A DNA stretch of 40,955 nucleotides, from NCBI GenBank assembly GCA_002359495.1, contig DENB01000041.1, positions 200 through 41,154 on the forward strand. The letters run 5' to 3'. How positions within the stretch are numbered: the first letter of the stretch is position 1; each line of letters begins with the position of its first letter. The position numbers and the translations under genes were made by a program. The notes under the pieces were generated by a model. That model was given only the letters and a program-made list of their open reading frames with translations. It had not been told where the DNA came from and searched no databases. Source of the DNA: Enterobacteriaceae bacterium UBA2655 (GTDB lineage: Bacteria > Pseudomonadota > Gammaproteobacteria > Enterobacterales > Enterobacteriaceae). Below, one piece after another: positions 25,817-34,708 of this stretch.

Positions 25817-27292
25817 ATGCTCGACCCCGATATCGCTTACCAGGCGTTGACCGCGCGCGACACCCGTTTCGACGGCGTGTTTTTCGTTGGCGTGACCTCA
25901 ACCGGCATCTATTGCCGACCGGTCTGCCCGGTTAAGCCGCCGCAGCAGAAAAATTGTTTGTTTTTTGACAGCGCCGAAGCGGCGGAAAAGGCCCATTTTC
26001 GTCCCTGCCTGCGCTGCCGACCGGAGCTGGCGCCGGGCAACGCGCCGATGGACAACCAACATCGCGTCGCGGATCTGCTGATCCAGCGCATCGACGAGGG
26101 CCTGCTGGAAGAGAATGAAAGCCTTGATGCGATAGCCGCGGAATTCGGACTGAGCCTGCGCCAGCTACGGCGTATCGTCCAGCAGGAGCTGGGCGTGTCG
26201 CCGCTGGCGCTGAGACAAACGCGGCGCATGCTGCTGGCGAAGCAGCTGCTTACCGAAACCCGGCTGCCGGTGACCGATATCGCCTTTGCCAGCGGCTTCA
26301 ACAGCCTGCGGCGCTTCAACGATGTGTTTCAGGCGCGCTACCGCATGACGCCAGGCAGCCTGCGTAAAGAGGCGACGCGGCATGACGTTCCCGCCAGCCT
26401 CGACGACAGGGCGCAGCTGCGCCTGAGCTACCGCCCTCCCTATGACTGGCCGGCGATGCTGGAATTTCTCAGCCTGCGCCTGATGCAGGGGGTTGAAGCG
26501 GTAGATGAACAGAGCTATATGCGCACCGTGAAGCTGGGCGACTGTCGCGGCTGGCTGCGCGTGACCCATCTGGCGGCGAAGCAGGCTTTGCAGGTTGAAT
26601 TTACCTGCTCGCTGACGCCGGTGCTGCCCGCCCTGCTGCAACGTCTGCGCAACCTGTTCGATCTCAGCGCTCAGCCGCTGTTGATTGCTGAACGCCTGCA
26701 GCAGGACAGCCTGCTGGCGCCGAGCATTGCGTTGAATCCCGGGCTACGGGTTCCCGGTGCTTTCGACGGGTTTGAGATGGCGGTACGCGCGGTGCTCGGC
26801 CAGCAGATTACGGTTAAGGCCGCCACCACGCTTAGCAACCGTTTCGCCAACGCCTTTGGCGAGGCGATCGAGACGCCCTTCCCGATGCTCAATCGGCTAG
26901 CGCCAACGCCCGAACGCGTGCGTATGGCGAGCCTCGATGAGATTGCGCGTCACGGCATCGTCAGCGCGCGCGCCAGAACGATTCTGGCGCTGGCTGAGGC
27001 CTGCGCCTCAGGGCAACTGCGTTTCAACGGCGCCACCCGCCCGGAAATGATTATGCAGCGGCTGCTGGCGCTGCCGGGCATCGGTCCCTGGACGGCGAAC
27101 TATATCGCGCTGCGCGCGCTGCGCTGGCCCGATGCGTTTCCTAAAGAGGATATCGCCATTCGTAATAATCTGGGCGGCGTGACGCCTGCGCAAGCGGAAG
27201 CGCGCTCGCAGGCGTGGCGGCCATGGCGAAGTTACGCAGTGATGCATATCTGGAAAAATCTGACGGCGGCGAAAACGAAAAAAGCGCCCTGA
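25817..27292 (+). CDS. Ada-type zinc/AraC activator fused to AlkA-type 3-methyladenine DNA glycosylase
   Basis: This 491-residue multidomain protein has three parts. An Ada N-terminal zinc domain (1-~75) carries cysteines C33, C37, C64 and C67 in GIYCRPVCPVK and RPCLRCRPE, where the first would accept a methyl from DNA phosphotriesters. An AraC-family helix-turn-helix follows (~85-185, IAAEFGLSLRQLRRIVQQELG). The rest is AlkA: an N-terminal beta domain, RAVLGQQITVKAA, the helix-hairpin-helix LPGIGPWTANYIALRAL, catalytic D445 in FPKEDIAIRN, and AWRPWRSYAVMHIW. GGAGA lies 6 nt before the ATG at 25817. It plausibly senses alkylation and removes 3-methyl purines in one polypeptide. Such Ada-AlkA fusions are known in several bacteria. 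It replaces nothing equivalent here in E. coli. Confidence 0.92.
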   Translation: MLDPDIAYQALTARDTRFDGVFFVGVTSTGIYCRPVCPVKPPQQKNCLFFDSAEAAEKAHFRPCLRCRPELAPGNAPMDNQHRVADLLIQRIDEGLLEENESLDAIAAEFGLSLRQLRRIVQQELGVSPLALRQTRRMLLAKQLLTETRLPVTDIAFASGFNSLRRFNDVFQARYRMTPGSLRKEATRHDVPASLDDRAQLRLSYRPPYDWPAMLEFLSLRLMQGVEAVDEQSYMRTVKLGDCRGWLRVTHLAAKQALQVEFTCSLTPVLPALLQRLRNLFDLSAQPLLIAERLQQDSLLAPSIALNPGLRVPGAFDGFEMAVRAVLGQQITVKAATTLSNRFANAFGEAIETPFPMLNRLAPTPERVRMASLDEIARHGIVSARARTILALAEACASGQLRFNGATRPEMIMQRLLALPGIGPWTANYIALRALRWPDAFPKEDIAIRNNLGGVTPAQAEARSQAWRPWRSYAVMHIWKNLTAAKTKKAP

Positions 27293-27304
27293 AGGCGCTT
27301 TTTT
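27278..27304. terminator. Rho-independent terminator after the ada-alkA gene
   Basis: AAAAAAGCGCC (27278-27288) pairs with GGCGCTTTTTT (27294-27304). The stem overlaps the last codons and stop of the coding region. The A/T symmetry means it could also end the leftward tRNA-Lys transcript, whose 3' end is 7 bp away. Confidence 0.88.
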
Positions 27305-27310
27305 CTGAAT

Positions 27311-27386
27311 TGGTGGGTCGTGCAGGATTCGAACCTGCGACCAATTGATTAAAAGTCAACTGCTCTACCAACTGAGCTAACGACCC
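27311..27386 (-). tRNA. tRNA-Lys, anticodon TTT
   Basis: This is a 76-nt cloverleaf on the minus strand: acceptor GGGTCGT pairing with ACGACCC, a D-arm with GCTC...GAGC, the anticodon stem-loop TTGAC-TTTTAA-TCAA (anticodon TTT at 27351-27353), the T-arm GCAGG-TTCGAAT-CCTGC, and an encoded CCA end at 27311-27313. It matches enterobacterial tRNA-Lys. In E. coli this interval carries a seven-gene Lys/Val tRNA operon; here only one gene is present. Confidence 0.98.
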
Positions 27387-27437
27387 ATCTTCAGGCTTGC
27401 CGATACGTATTGAGATATGTCCCGGCAACGGCGGCAT

Positions 27438-27465
27438 ATATTACTGATTTAGCGGGGTAGCGCAA
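27438..27465 (-). promoter_or_regulatory. promoter of tRNA-Lys
   Basis: On the minus strand, -35 TTGCGC (27460-27465) and -10 TAATAT (27438-27443) are separated by 16 bp and followed by a GC-rich stretch (ATGCCGCCG), like the discriminators of stringently controlled stable-RNA promoters. The 5' leader would be about 45 nt. The rest of 27387-27552 holds no gene that I can see. Confidence 0.6.
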
Positions 27466-27552
27466 CCCTTATTTTCCGGCAACGGGTTCAATTGCTTACC
27501 TTTCATGCGGCAAGACCAGAATTCAAACGAAATCCGGTCTTTATTGCACAGA

Positions 27553-28353
27553 TTACAGCCCGGCCAGACGCTTTTGCGCCTGTTTGGCGGATTCGCTGCC
27601 AGGGAACTGTTTGATCACCTGCTGATAAACCGCTTTGGCTTTCGCCGTATCGTTTTTATCTTGCATGATGACGCCGACCTTCAACAGCGCTTCGGCGCTC
27701 TTGGGCGATTTGGGATAGTTTTTTACCACGGTGGCAAAATAGTAGGCCGCATCGTCCTTTTTGCCTTTGTTGTAAAACAGCTGCCCCAGCCAGTAATTGG
27801 CGTTCGGCTGATAGGTAGAGTCGGGATAACGCTTCACCCACGTTTGCAGCGCGCTGATCGCCTGATCGTACTGCTTTTTCTCCAGAATCAGCGCTACCGC
27901 AGCATTGTAGTCGCTGTTGGCGTCGCCGCTCTGCGTCGGGGCGGGCGCGGGCGCCGCGCTGGCGTTGTTGTCGCTGCTGGCGGCTGCGGCTGCATCGGCC
28001 GGCGCCGCAGCGGCGTCGCTTGCGCCCTGCTGAGCGCCGCTGTTGCTGCTCAACGCGTCGATCTGTTGATAGAGCTGCTTCTGACGCTCGACCACCTGGT
28101 TCAGCTGATAACTGTTTTGTTGAATCTGACCGCGCAGCGAGTCAATGTCGCTCTGGTTGGCATTCATCTGCTCCTGCACCTGCTGCAAGAGTTGCGCCTG
28201 GGCATTCGAGATACGTTCAAGGGAGGTGACGCGGTCTTCGACCGAGCCGGAGCCGACGCTACTGATTGACGCCTGGGCATTAGCGGCCCAGGGGGCCGCT
28301 ACGCCAACCAGTAACGACAGACTTAATAATTGAAGCCTGAAGTTACTAATCAT
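27553..28353 (-). CDS. cpoB: cell division coordinator CpoB
   Basis: CpoB is a periplasmic protein that links PBP1B peptidoglycan synthesis with Tol-Pal during constriction. The 266-residue precursor (E. coli 263) has a signal peptide ending near residue 26 (AANA-QA), then VSSLERISNAQAQLLQQVQ-type heptads forming a trimeric coiled coil (~35-105; visible as SVEDRVTSLERISNAQ). A low-complexity Ala/Ser/Asp linker (~108-150) follows, then TPR repeats with YPDSTYQPNANYWLGQL, YYFATVVKNYPKSPKS and KAVYQQVIKQFPGS. The linker is more Ala-rich than in E. coli. It lies 9 bp after pal, at the end of the tol cluster. Confidence 0.95.
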   Translation of the reverse strand: MISNFRLQLLSLSLLVGVAAPWAANAQASISSVGSGSVEDRVTSLERISNAQAQLLQQVQEQMNANQSDIDSLRGQIQQNSYQLNQVVERQKQLYQQIDALSSNSGAQQGASDAAAAPADAAAAASSDNNASAAPAPAPTQSGDANSDYNAAVALILEKKQYDQAISALQTWVKRYPDSTYQPNANYWLGQLFYNKGKKDDAAYYFATVVKNYPKSPKSAEALLKVGVIMQDKNDTAKAKAVYQQVIKQFPGSESAKQAQKRLAGL

Positions 28354-28362
28354 GTGATTCTC

Positions 28363-28887
28363 TTAGTAAACCAGAACGGCACGACGGTTTTTAGAGTAAG
28401 CCGCTTCGTCATGGCCCAGAACCGCCGGTTTCTCTTTACCGTAAGAAACGATGGACATCTGGTCAGCCGACACGCCTTTGCCCTGCAGGTACATTTTCAC
28501 CGCGCTTGCGCGACGCTCGCCCAAGGCGATGTTGTATTCCGGCGTACCGCGCTCATCCGCATGACCTTCGATGGTCACTTTGTATGACGGGTTGCTACGC
28601 AGGAAAGCCGCGTGCTGGTCCAGCATCTGCGCGTACTCAGACTGGATGTCGTACTTATCCAGACCGAAGTAAACGATGTTGTTCTGCTGCAGCTGCTGCA
28701 TCTGCAGACGCGCCTGCTCGTCAGAAGACATGTTGCCGTTGCCGTTCATACCTGAACCCGCACCGTAAGCGCCGTCAGCGCCCATGCCGGTCTGGTCATT
28801 GTTGTTGTTTTTATGAGAGCTACACGCCGCCACTGCGATAACCGGCAGAGCCAGCATCAAACCCTTCAGCACTTTGTTCAGTTGCAT
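28363..28887 (-). CDS. pal: peptidoglycan-associated outer-membrane lipoprotein
   Basis: Pal anchors the outer membrane to peptidoglycan and binds TolB. The 174-residue precursor has the lipobox VAAC with lipidated C22 after a signal peptide of 21 residues; SS at +2/+3 favours outer-membrane sorting. A polar Asn/Gly linker (~25-55) leads to the OmpA-like domain with [40 protein letters not shown] and the ending [10 protein letters not shown]; the Asp and Arg that bind diaminopimelate fall in these blocks. One visible change from E. coli is YFGLDKYDI instead of YFDLDKYDI. It sits between tolB (43-bp gap) and cpoB. Confidence 0.97.
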   Translation of the reverse strand: MQLNKVLKGLMLALPVIAVAACSSHKNNNNDQTGMGADGAYGAGSGMNGNGNMSSDEQARLQMQQLQQNNIVYFGLDKYDIQSEYAQMLDQHAAFLRSNPSYKVTIEGHADERGTPEYNIALGERRASAVKMYLQGKGVSADQMSIVSYGKEKPAVLGHDEAAYSKNRRAVLVY

Positions 28888-28930
28888 TTCTAAATCCTAT
28901 TATTGTTTGCCATACATATTTACACATGCA

Positions 28931-30226
28931 TCACAGATACGGCGACCAGGCAGGCGATTTTACCTGTCCATCAGTTGCCGGAAGACGCGCTTTGAAACGC
29001 CCATCGGTTGAAACCAACTGCAACACGGAACCCATCCCCTGAGTAGAGCTATAGATCACCATAGTGCCGTTAGGTGCAAGACTCGGCGTCTCATCCAGGA
29101 ACGTATCCGTTAACGTTTGAACGGCTCCCGTTTCCAGATCCTGTCTGGCGACGTGTTGAGCGCCGCCGTTGGTGCTAATCATCACCATAGATTTGCCGTC
29201 CGTTGCGACATCAGCGTCCTGGTTCTGACCGCCTTCCCAGGTAATACGCTGCGGCGTCCCGCCATTAATGCCAATTTTATAAATCTGCGGCGCGCCGGCC
29301 TGATCCGAGGTGTAGGCCAGCGACTGGCTGTCCGGATACCAAGAGGGCTCGGTGCTGTTGTAGCGGCCGTTGGTGATCTGACGCACCTGACCGGATGCCA
29401 GATCCATAACATAAAGGTTCAGGCTGCCGGTTTTAGAGAGCGCAAACGCAAGTTTGGAACCGTCCGGCGAGAAGGCCGGCGCGCCGTTATGTCGCGGGTA
29501 AGAGGCAATCTGACGGATCGCGCCGTTAGAGAGCGTCTGCACCACCAGCGCCGACTTGCCGCTTTCAAACGTTACATAGGCGACTTTGCTGCCGTCCGGT
29601 GACCAGGTCGGCGACATCAGCGGTTGCGGAGAGCGATGCACGACAAACTGGTTATAGCCGTCGTAGTCAGCCACGCGCAGTTCATACGGGAACTGGCCGC
29701 CGTTGGTCTGCACCACATAGGCGATGCGGGTGCGGAATGCGCCTTTAATGCCGGTCAGCTTTTCAAAAGCTTCATCGCTGGCGGTATGCGCCGCGTAACG
29801 CAGCCACTGTTTGGTTACCTTATACTGATTTTGCGCCAGTACGGTGCCCGGCGCACCGGAAGTATCGACCAGCTGGTAAGAGACTTGATAGCTGCCGTCC
29901 GGATTCGGCTGCACCTGGCCGACCACAACGGCGTCGATGCCGAGCGCGGTCCAGGCGGCGGGCTGCACTTCCTGCGGGCTGGTGGGCTGCTGCGGCAGGC
30001 GCGAACGATCCAGCGGGTTAAATTTGCCGCTGTTGCGCAGGTCGGCGGCGACGATGCCGCCGATATCTTCCGGCGCGGCGCCAGGTCCATTCCATTTAAA
30101 GGGGACGACGCCAATAGGGCGCGCGGTATTTACCCCCTGGGTAATTTCAATGCGTACTTCTGCATGCAGCACGGCTGCCCACAGCAGTAAAAAAAAGCTT
30201 AACGTAACACGAAGTGCCTGCTTCAT
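28931..30226 (-). CDS. tolB: Tol-Pal system periplasmic protein TolB
   Basis: TolB is the periplasmic beta-propeller that shuttles between Pal and TolA. The 431-residue precursor (E. coli 430) has a signal peptide [20 protein letters not shown] ending HA-EVRI, an N-terminal domain with [19 protein letters not shown], and WD40-like propeller repeats such as [38 protein letters not shown] and [16 protein letters not shown]. The ATG at 30226 has GGGAG upstream; a 14-codon longer reading is rejected. The 123-bp gap to tolA contains an inverted repeat and may hold its own promoter, as in E. coli. Confidence 0.97.
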   Translation of the reverse strand: MKQALRVTLSFFLLLWAAVLHAEVRIEITQGVNTARPIGVVPFKWNGPGAAPEDIGGIVAADLRNSGKFNPLDRSRLPQQPTSPQEVQPAAWTALGIDAVVVGQVQPNPDGSYQVSYQLVDTSGAPGTVLAQNQYKVTKQWLRYAAHTASDEAFEKLTGIKGAFRTRIAYVVQTNGGQFPYELRVADYDGYNQFVVHRSPQPLMSPTWSPDGSKVAYVTFESGKSALVVQTLSNGAIRQIASYPRHNGAPAFSPDGSKLAFALSKTGSLNLYVMDLASGQVRQITNGRYNSTEPSWYPDSQSLAYTSDQAGAPQIYKIGINGGTPQRITWEGGQNQDADVATDGKSMVMISTNGGAQHVARQDLETGAVQTLTDTFLDETPSLAPNGTMVIYSSTQGMGSVLQLVSTDGRFKARLPATDGQVKSPAWSPYL

Positions 30227-30305
30227 TTTTTCTCCCTTACCTGAACCTGAGTCCACGATAATTCGCACTGTTCCTGAAAACGACGAGTTAAAGCCTGATA
30301 GAGTA

Positions 30306-30334
30306 CGGCAAGCTAACCTTAGCTCAACTTGCCG
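30306..30334. repeat. interrupted hairpin in the tolA-tolB gap
   Basis: CGGCAAG (30306-30312) pairs with CTTGCCG (30328-30334). Inner CTAA/TTAG can extend the stem with an asymmetric bulge. No T-run follows on the minus strand, so a full terminator is unlikely; attenuation or mRNA processing between tolA and tolB is possible. Confidence 0.4.
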
Positions 30335-30349
30335 TGGATTACTGCATGC

Positions 30350-31618
30350 TTACGGTTTGAACTCTACCGTAGCATCCTTCACCGCCTGCCAGACATCCTG
30401 ACTTGGCGGTTTAGGTATGCGCGCCAGCCGCGCGGCGTTGATTGCCGCCTGACAAAGCGCGGGATCGCCGCCCGCCGGCGTCGCTGAAACCAGCAAACCA
30501 TCCGGCGCCAGTTTAATCCGAACATCGCAGGTGCGACCCTGGAATGTGTCCGAATCATAAAATTTACTCTGGATCGCGCCTTTAACCTGGCCCAGATAGC
30601 TGGCGATAGCCGCGCCGGAGGCGCCGGCTTTCTTCTGGTTGCCCTGCCCTGCCGCCGCCGCGCCGCCCGACTTGCCGGCGTCGCCGCTTTTCGGCGCATT
30701 CTTACCGGAAGCCAGACCGCCGAGTAGATCGTTGACGTCGCTGTCGTTCTTTGCCGCTTCCGCCGCCGCTTTCTTCTTCGCATCCGCCGCGGCTTTGGCT
30801 TTCGCCGCCGCATCGGCTTTCGCTTTGGCTTCCGCCGCCGCTTTCTCTTTCGCTTCCTGCGCCGCTTTTTGCTTCGCTTCCGCTGCGGCGGCTTTAGCTT
30901 CTTCCGCCGCTTTCTGCTTCGCTTCCGCCGCGGCGGCCGCTTTAGCTTCCTGCGCCGCTTTCTGCTTCGCTTCCGCTGCGGCAGCGGCTTTTGCCTCTTC
31001 CGCCGCTTTCTGTTTCGCAGCAGCGGCAGCAGCGGCCTTGGCCTCATCCGCCGCTTTCTGTTTAGCCGCCTCAGCGGCGGCCTGCTTCGCCTGCTCTTCC
31101 GCTTTTTGCTTCGCTTCCGCAGCGGCTTTCGCCTGCGCATCGGCTTCGGCTTTCGCTTCCGCCTTCGCTTTGGCCGCAGCGGCTTCCGCCGCTTTTTGCT
31201 GCTCCTGCGCCTGCTTCGCCGCGGCTTCAGCCTGCTTCTGCTGTTCCGCCTGCTGCTTCGCCTGCGCTTTCGCCTCTTCCTGCGCCTGCAAACGTTCTTT
31301 TTCCAGTTCTTTCAGACGCTGTTGCTCAGCCGCCTGTTTCTGCTGCAGCTCTTCCGCCTGCTGCTGAGCCTGTTTTTTACGCTGCTGCTCGGCGCGCTGG
31401 CTGTCGCTTTGCTGATTCTGCTGGCGGTTGTACTGTTCCACTACGGCGCCGGGATCCACCATTACAGCATCGATATCGCTTCCGCCGCCGCCGCCGCTGG
31501 CCTCGATGTTTTCGTTAAACGAGCTCCATAGCAGCAGGGCGATCAGGACGATATGCAATATCACCGAAATGATTATCGCGCGCTTCAACTTCTCGTTTTG
31601 CTCGGTTGCCTTCGACAC
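30350..31618 (-). CDS. tolA: TolA, energy-transducing inner-membrane spanning protein
   Basis: TolA connects the TolQR motor in the inner membrane to Pal/TolB. The 422 residues (E. coli 421) show domain I with a membrane helix near residues 14-34 (IISVILHIVLIALLLW). Domain II is a very long Ala/Lys/Glu/Gln-rich helix (~60-300) built from near-repeats of EAKQKAAEEAKAAAA, and a Gly/Ser hinge follows. Domain III (~325-422) has YLGQVKGAIQSKFYD, TCDVRIKLAPDGLL, the paired cysteine in DPALCQAAINAA and the ending WQAVKDATVEFKP. Domain III also serves phage and colicin entry in E. coli. It follows tolR by 27 bp. Confidence 0.96.
   Translation of the reverse strand: MSKATEQNEKLKRAIIISVILHIVLIALLLWSSFNENIEASGGGGGSDIDAVMVDPGAVVEQYNRQQNQQSDSQRAEQQRKKQAQQQAEELQQKQAAEQQRLKELEKERLQAQEEAKAQAKQQAEQQKQAEAAAKQAQEQQKAAEAAAAKAKAEAKAEADAQAKAAAEAKQKAEEQAKQAAAEAAKQKAADEAKAAAAAAAKQKAAEEAKAAAAAEAKQKAAQEAKAAAAAEAKQKAAEEAKAAAAEAKQKAAQEAKEKAAAEAKAKADAAAKAKAAADAKKKAAAEAAKNDSDVNDLLGGLASGKNAPKSGDAGKSGGAAAAGQGNQKKAGASGAAIASYLGQVKGAIQSKFYDSDTFQGRTCDVRIKLAPDGLLVSATPAGGDPALCQAAINAARLARIPKPPSQDVWQAVKDATVEFKP
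30745..31310 (-). repeat. degenerate tandem repeats encoding TolA domain II
   Basis: The coding sequence here is built from repeated ~45-60 bp units (plus strand GCTTCCGC-CGCGGC-type blocks) encoding Ala/Lys/Glu motifs such as AKQKAAEEAKAAAA. Repeat number in this domain varies between strains and species, so it is a natural site of length polymorphism and misassembly. Confidence 0.75.
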
Positions 31619-31645
31619 TCTCGGTTCCCAAAAAACGGTTCGACT

Positions 31646-32074
31646 TTAAATCGGCTGCGTCATCAAACCGACGGATTTTACACCTGCCTGATGCAGCAGA
31701 TTCAGCGCCTTGATGATTTCGTCGTAAGGCACATCTTTCGCGCCGCCGATCAAAAAGACGGTTTTCGGATCCGATGACAGACGACGCTGCGCCTCGCTGA
31801 TCACCTGCTCCGGCGGCAGCTGCTCCATACGATCGTGATCCACTACCAGACTGTATTGTCCGATGCCGGAAACCTCGACGATCACCGGCGGATTATCATT
31901 GCTGGCGACGGTTTTTGAATCGGTTGCGTCAGGCAGATCGACTTCTACGCTCTGAGTGATGATCGGCGCCGTCGCCATAAAGATCAGCAGCAGCACCAAC
32001 AGCACATCCAGCAGCGGAACAATGTTGATTTCCGACTTTAAATCGCGGCGACCGCGACCACGCGTTCTGGCCAT
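31646..32074 (-). CDS. tolR: TolR, Tol-Pal motor stator subunit
   Basis: TolR is an ExbD/MotB-type protein with TolQ in the proton-driven motor. The 142-residue product (same length as E. coli) has one membrane helix with the proton-carrying D23 in NIVPLLDVLLVLLLIF, then a periplasmic domain with TQSVEVDLPDA and the peptidoglycan-binding C-terminus ending GLMTQPI. It starts 15 bp after tolQ. Confidence 0.96.
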   Translation of the reverse strand: MARTRGRGRRDLKSEINIVPLLDVLLVLLLIFMATAPIITQSVEVDLPDATDSKTVASNDNPPVIVEVSGIGQYSLVVDHDRMEQLPPEQVISEAQRRLSSDPKTVFLIGGAKDVPYDEIIKALNLLHQAGVKSVGLMTQPI

Positions 32075-32089
32075 AAATAACCTCCGCTC

Positions 32090-33177
<1,088 letters not shown>

Positions 33178-33375
33178 TCTACATCCCGGTCCCGTTTTAA
33201 ACGTTGCTACTATACGCAAGAGATTTCAGGTTGGGAATGGCTCGCCAGAGCCAGGAGAAAATAATTATCAGACGGTTACAACCGGAACGATTTTCAGCAG
33301 GTTTCTTGACCATTCAGTAACAAAAGTTCGAGTAAAATTCCGGCTTTTGCCGTTTGCGCCGCTGCGCGACGGCGC

Positions 33376-33404
33376 AAAAAAAAAGAGGCCCGCAAGGGGC
33401 CTCT
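33376..33404 (-). terminator. Rho-independent terminator after cydX
   Basis: AGAGGCCC (33384-33391) pairs with GGGCCTCT (33397-33404), followed on the minus strand by nine T residues. It lies 24 bp after cydX and cleanly ends cydABX. The 198 bp between this terminator and ybgC hold no gene and presumably carry the ybgC-tolQRA promoter, though I see no strong -35/-10 pair. Confidence 0.93.
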
Positions 33405-33427
33405 GTGCATCAACGCATTATGCGTTA

Positions 33428-33538
33428 TCAGGCTTCATTCTGTTTTGCATTCTCTTCAACATGTTCCAGCGCCAGCGCGGTGATCACACCAAACGCACAG
33501 GCCAGCAGCGTGCCGAGGATCCAGGCGAAATACCACAT
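33428..33538 (-). CDS. cydX: CydX, small subunit of cytochrome bd-I oxidase
   Basis: This is a 36-residue single-helix membrane protein. It begins MWYFAWILGTLLACAFGVIT, continues ALALEHVEEN and ends AKQNEA. E. coli CydX (37 residues) starts MWYFAWILGTLLAC and is needed for stability and activity of CydAB. GGAGATCGACG precedes the ATG, and it lies 15 bp after cydB, so it is the third gene of cydABX. Confidence 0.97.
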   Translation of the reverse strand: MWYFAWILGTLLACAFGVITALALEHVEENAKQNEA

Positions 33539-33553
33539 CGTCGATCTCCTTTA

Positions 33554-34693
33554 TCAGTAGAGGGAGTGCGTGTTGCTCTCAATATGCTGCCCGGTGATAC
33601 GGCCAAACATTTTGTAGTAGCACCAGGCGGTGTAAGCGAGAATGATCGGCACGAAGATCATGGCGGCGAAGGTCATCAGCTTCAGCGTCATCAAGCTTGA
33701 GGTCGCGTCCCACATGGTCAGGCTGACGTCAGGCGCCGTGCTGGACGGCATAATGAACGGGAACATGGCGATGCCCGCCGTCATAATCACGCAGGCCAGC
33801 GTGAGCGATGAGAAAACAAACGCCCAGGCGCCCTTCTCCGCCTTTGAGCAGAAGAACGTCAGCAGCGGCAGCAGTGCGCCCAGCAGCGGGAACAGCCAGA
33901 GCAGCGGCATAGCGTGGAAGTTAGCCAGCCAGGCGCCCGCTTCGCGCGCTACCTGTTTGCCTAACGGGTTGGAGGCGGCATGGTGATCGATCACGCTTTT
34001 CACTACATAGCCGTCGATGCCGTACATCACCCAGACGCCCGCCAGCACAAAGCAAACCAGCATCACCAGCGTGCTCATCTGCGCCGCGCTGCGCGAACGC
34101 TGATGCAGTTCGCCGGTAGTGCGCATTTGCAGATAAGTCGCGCCCTGCGTCAGGATCATGGTCAGGCTGACCATGCCCGCCAGCAGCGCGAAGGGGTTCA
34201 ACAGCTGGAAGAAGTTGCCGGTATAGTAGAGACGCATGTACTGGTCGGTGTGAAAAGGCACGCCCTGCAGCAGATTACCGAAGGCGACGCCAATCACCAG
34301 CGGCGGCACGAAGCTGCCGATAAAGATGCCCCAGTCCCACATACCGCGCCAGCGCATATCTTCGATTTTTGAACGGTAATCGAATCCCACCGGACGGAAA
34401 AACAGCGACGCCAGCACCAGTATCATCGCCACGTAGAAACCGGAAAACGCCGCGGCGTAAACCATCGGCCAGGCGGCGAAAAGCGCGCCGCCGGCGGTGA
34501 TCAGCCAGACCTGGTTGCCGTCCCAGTGCGGCGCGATGGTATTAATCATCACGCGCCGCTCGGTATCGGTACGGCCCAGCAAACGCGTCAGCATGCCCAC
34601 GCCCATATCAAAACCGTCGGCCACGGCGAAGCCAATCAGCAAAATGCCGATCAGCAGCCACCAGACAAAGCGCAAAACTTCATAATCAAACAT
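33554..34693 (-). CDS. cydB: cytochrome bd-I ubiquinol oxidase subunit II
   Basis: CydB is the structural partner of CydA in the high-affinity terminal oxidase. The 379-residue protein has the same length as in E. coli, with about nine membrane segments and the conserved FAVADGFDMGVGML, APHWDGNQVWLITAGGALFAA, PVGFDYRSK, GIFIGSFVPPLVIGVAFGNL and WDATSSLMTLKLM. The end RITGQHIESNTHSLY matches E. coli. It starts 15 bp after cydA. Confidence 0.97.
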   Translation of the reverse strand: MFDYEVLRFVWWLLIGILLIGFAVADGFDMGVGMLTRLLGRTDTERRVMINTIAPHWDGNQVWLITAGGALFAAWPMVYAAAFSGFYVAMILVLASLFFRPVGFDYRSKIEDMRWRGMWDWGIFIGSFVPPLVIGVAFGNLLQGVPFHTDQYMRLYYTGNFFQLLNPFALLAGMVSLTMILTQGATYLQMRTTGELHQRSRSAAQMSTLVMLVCFVLAGVWVMYGIDGYVVKSVIDHHAASNPLGKQVAREAGAWLANFHAMPLLWLFPLLGALLPLLTFFCSKAEKGAWAFVFSSLTLACVIMTAGIAMFPFIMPSSTAPDVSLTMWDATSSLMTLKLMTFAAMIFVPIILAYTAWCYYKMFGRITGQHIESNTHSLY

Positions 34694-34708
34694 TTATGAT
34701 CTCCTCCA

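Noticed and set aside
27512..27541. AAGACC...GGTCTT stem after cpoB as a terminator
   Set aside because: The stem is imperfect, the loop is long and no T-run follows on the minus strand.
30379..31367. long Arg/Lys-rich or Phe/Ala-rich frames over tolA
   Set aside because: They are out-of-frame readings of the repetitive TolA domain II sequence.
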